The notes under the pieces: model-generated
What the model saw: only the letters and a program-made list of their open reading frames with translations
What the model was told of the DNA's origin: nothing
Database searches by the model: none
Source of the DNA: Candidatus Sulfopaludibacter sp. SbA3
GTDB lineage: Bacteria; Acidobacteriota; Terriglobia; Bryobacterales; Bryobacteraceae
NCBI GenBank assembly: GCA_900290315.1
Contig: OKRF01000193.1
Location: 1 to 5,323, forward strand
Direction: 5' to 3'
Length of the DNA: 5,323 nt
Made by a program: the position numbers and the translations under genes
In this document: positions 4,744 to 5,323 of the stretch, in pieces
Layout of the letters: each line of letters opens with the position of its first letter
Position numbering within the stretch: the stretch's first letter is position 1

Positions 4744-5323
4744 ATTCGCCGTTCTACGTGGAAGTGGCTGGCCGCTGGGGCCCTGGCGGTCGCCGGTCTG
4801 GCCTGGTTTGCGCACGCGCAACTGGCCGCGCGATCATTCGATTGGAGTTTGCTGACGGGCACGGTGGCGCTCCTGCACTGGCAGTGGCTGGCCGCCGCCC
4901 TGGTTCCAATCTTCGCCAGCTACTACGGAAGGGCCCTCCGCTGGGCCGTTTTCTTGCGGCCGCTCAAGGCACACCCCTCTATTATCAATCTGTTAGGCGC
5001 CACCGTCATCGGGTTTACGGCCATCACCCTCTTCGGCCGCCCGGGGGAGTTTGTCCGGCCCTACCTGATCGCCCGCAAAGAGCACGTGCCCGTGGCGTCG
5101 CAGTTAGCCGCATGGGTTCTGGAACGTATGTTCGACCTGCTGATGGCCTTGGCGGTCTTCGGCTTCGCCCTTGCCCGGATCCGCACCGCCTCCATCCACG
5201 TGGGTCCGAACCTGGCATGGGTGCTGGCTGTCGGTGGCCGCGTTGTCGGTATTCTCTCCGGCACAATTCTGGTCCTGCTCGTGGCGATGCGCCACCTCGC
5301 CGAGCCTGTGGGGCGCCGGCTGA
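4744..5323 (+). CDS. LPG-synthase-TM / UPF0104-family integral membrane protein (flippase-like), 3' end outside window
   Basis: The first 193 residues of a polytopic membrane protein of the lysylphosphatidylglycerol-synthase transmembrane family (PF03706; relatives include YbhN, AglD and the membrane half of MprF). Members are linked to lipid or lipid-linked glycan translocation, but the substrate here is unknown. Family marks in order are a first helix at about 9-25, Y-x2-RALRW (61-67), LFGRPGEFVRPYL (96-108) and AAWVLERMFDLL (122-133), followed by further hydrophobic segments to the window edge. The family usually has about 320-350 residues, so roughly half is present. The start is odd: an in-frame TAA lies at 4729-4731, and the first ATG/GTG/TTG in frame is TTG at 4849, which would remove the first helix. 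ATT at 4744, behind AAGGGAG, gives (M)RRSTWKWLAAG, a normal-looking beginning. It is transcribed divergently from the sigma operon. Confidence 0.85.
   Translation, partial: MRRSTWKWLAAGALAVAGLAWFAHAQLAARSFDWSLLTGTVALLHWQWLAAALVPIFASYYGRALRWAVFLRPLKAHPSIINLLGATVIGFTAITLFGRPGEFVRPYLIARKEHVPVASQLAAWVLERMFDLLMALAVFGFALARIRTASIHVGPNLAWVLAVGGRVVGILSGTILVLLVAMRHLAEPVGRRL

Noticed and set aside
4590..4862. Minus-strand frame of 90 codons over the intergenic region
   Set aside because: It overlaps the conserved start of the flippase-like gene and the promoter region, has no recognisable domain and has no convincing ribosome binding site.
1..5323. Mobile element, CRISPR array, tRNA or rRNA genes
   Set aside because: No transposase or integrase motif, no spaced direct repeats, no terminal inverted repeats and no tRNA-like cloverleaf were seen on reading either strand.

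Overview
The window looks like a chromosomal segment of a high-GC soil-type bacterium, most likely an acidobacterium of the Solibacter/Bryobacter kind. This assignment is inference. It rests on the particular mix of a B-box zinc-finger membrane protein, LiaI-like two-helix proteins, a DUF4097 protein, a short ECF sigma/ZAS anti-sigma pair and an LPG-synthase-TM flippase-like gene, together with sequence style remembered from that phylum. No rRNA or tRNA gene is present to confirm it. Nothing in the window looks like a mobile element, a CRISPR array or a phage gene.

Layout. Six genes read leftward on the minus strand from position 4570 to the left edge. They are tightly packed: an ECF sigma factor (4570-3890), its zinc-binding membrane anti-sigma factor (3893-3285, ATGA overlap), a B-box zinc-finger multi-helix membrane protein (3255-2548), a small two-helix LiaI-like protein (2558-2181, 11-bp overlap), a DUF4097 beta-repeat protein with an N-terminal LiaI-like membrane part (2184-754, ATGA overlap), and, after 15 bp, a Spinster-like MFS transporter (738 to the left edge). 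The MFS frame is broken near 156-159. On the plus strand, a divergent gene for an LPG-synthase-TM/UPF0104-family integral membrane protein runs from about 4744 off the right edge. It lacks ATG, GTG or TTG at its apparent start and seems to begin at ATT behind a strong Shine-Dalgarno.

How it may work together (inference). The sigma factor is held at the membrane by its ZAS anti-sigma partner. On release it would transcribe the operon from its own ECF-type promoter (TGAACC-N16-CGTTTC, 4620-4593). The three following genes each carry one copy of the same two-helix 'WPxxLI' membrane domain found in LiaI/LiaF proteins of Firmicutes, and the last adds a DUF4097 beta-repeat domain like LiaG/LiaF. 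The block therefore resembles a Lia-type cell-envelope stress module run by an ECF sigma factor instead of a two-component system. The flanking MFS and flippase-like genes also act at the membrane, which fits an envelope theme but does not prove a shared pathway.

The only sizeable non-coding stretch is 4571-4743. It holds the candidate divergent promoters, a 10-bp palindrome, two hairpins and the ribosome binding site of the right-hand gene.
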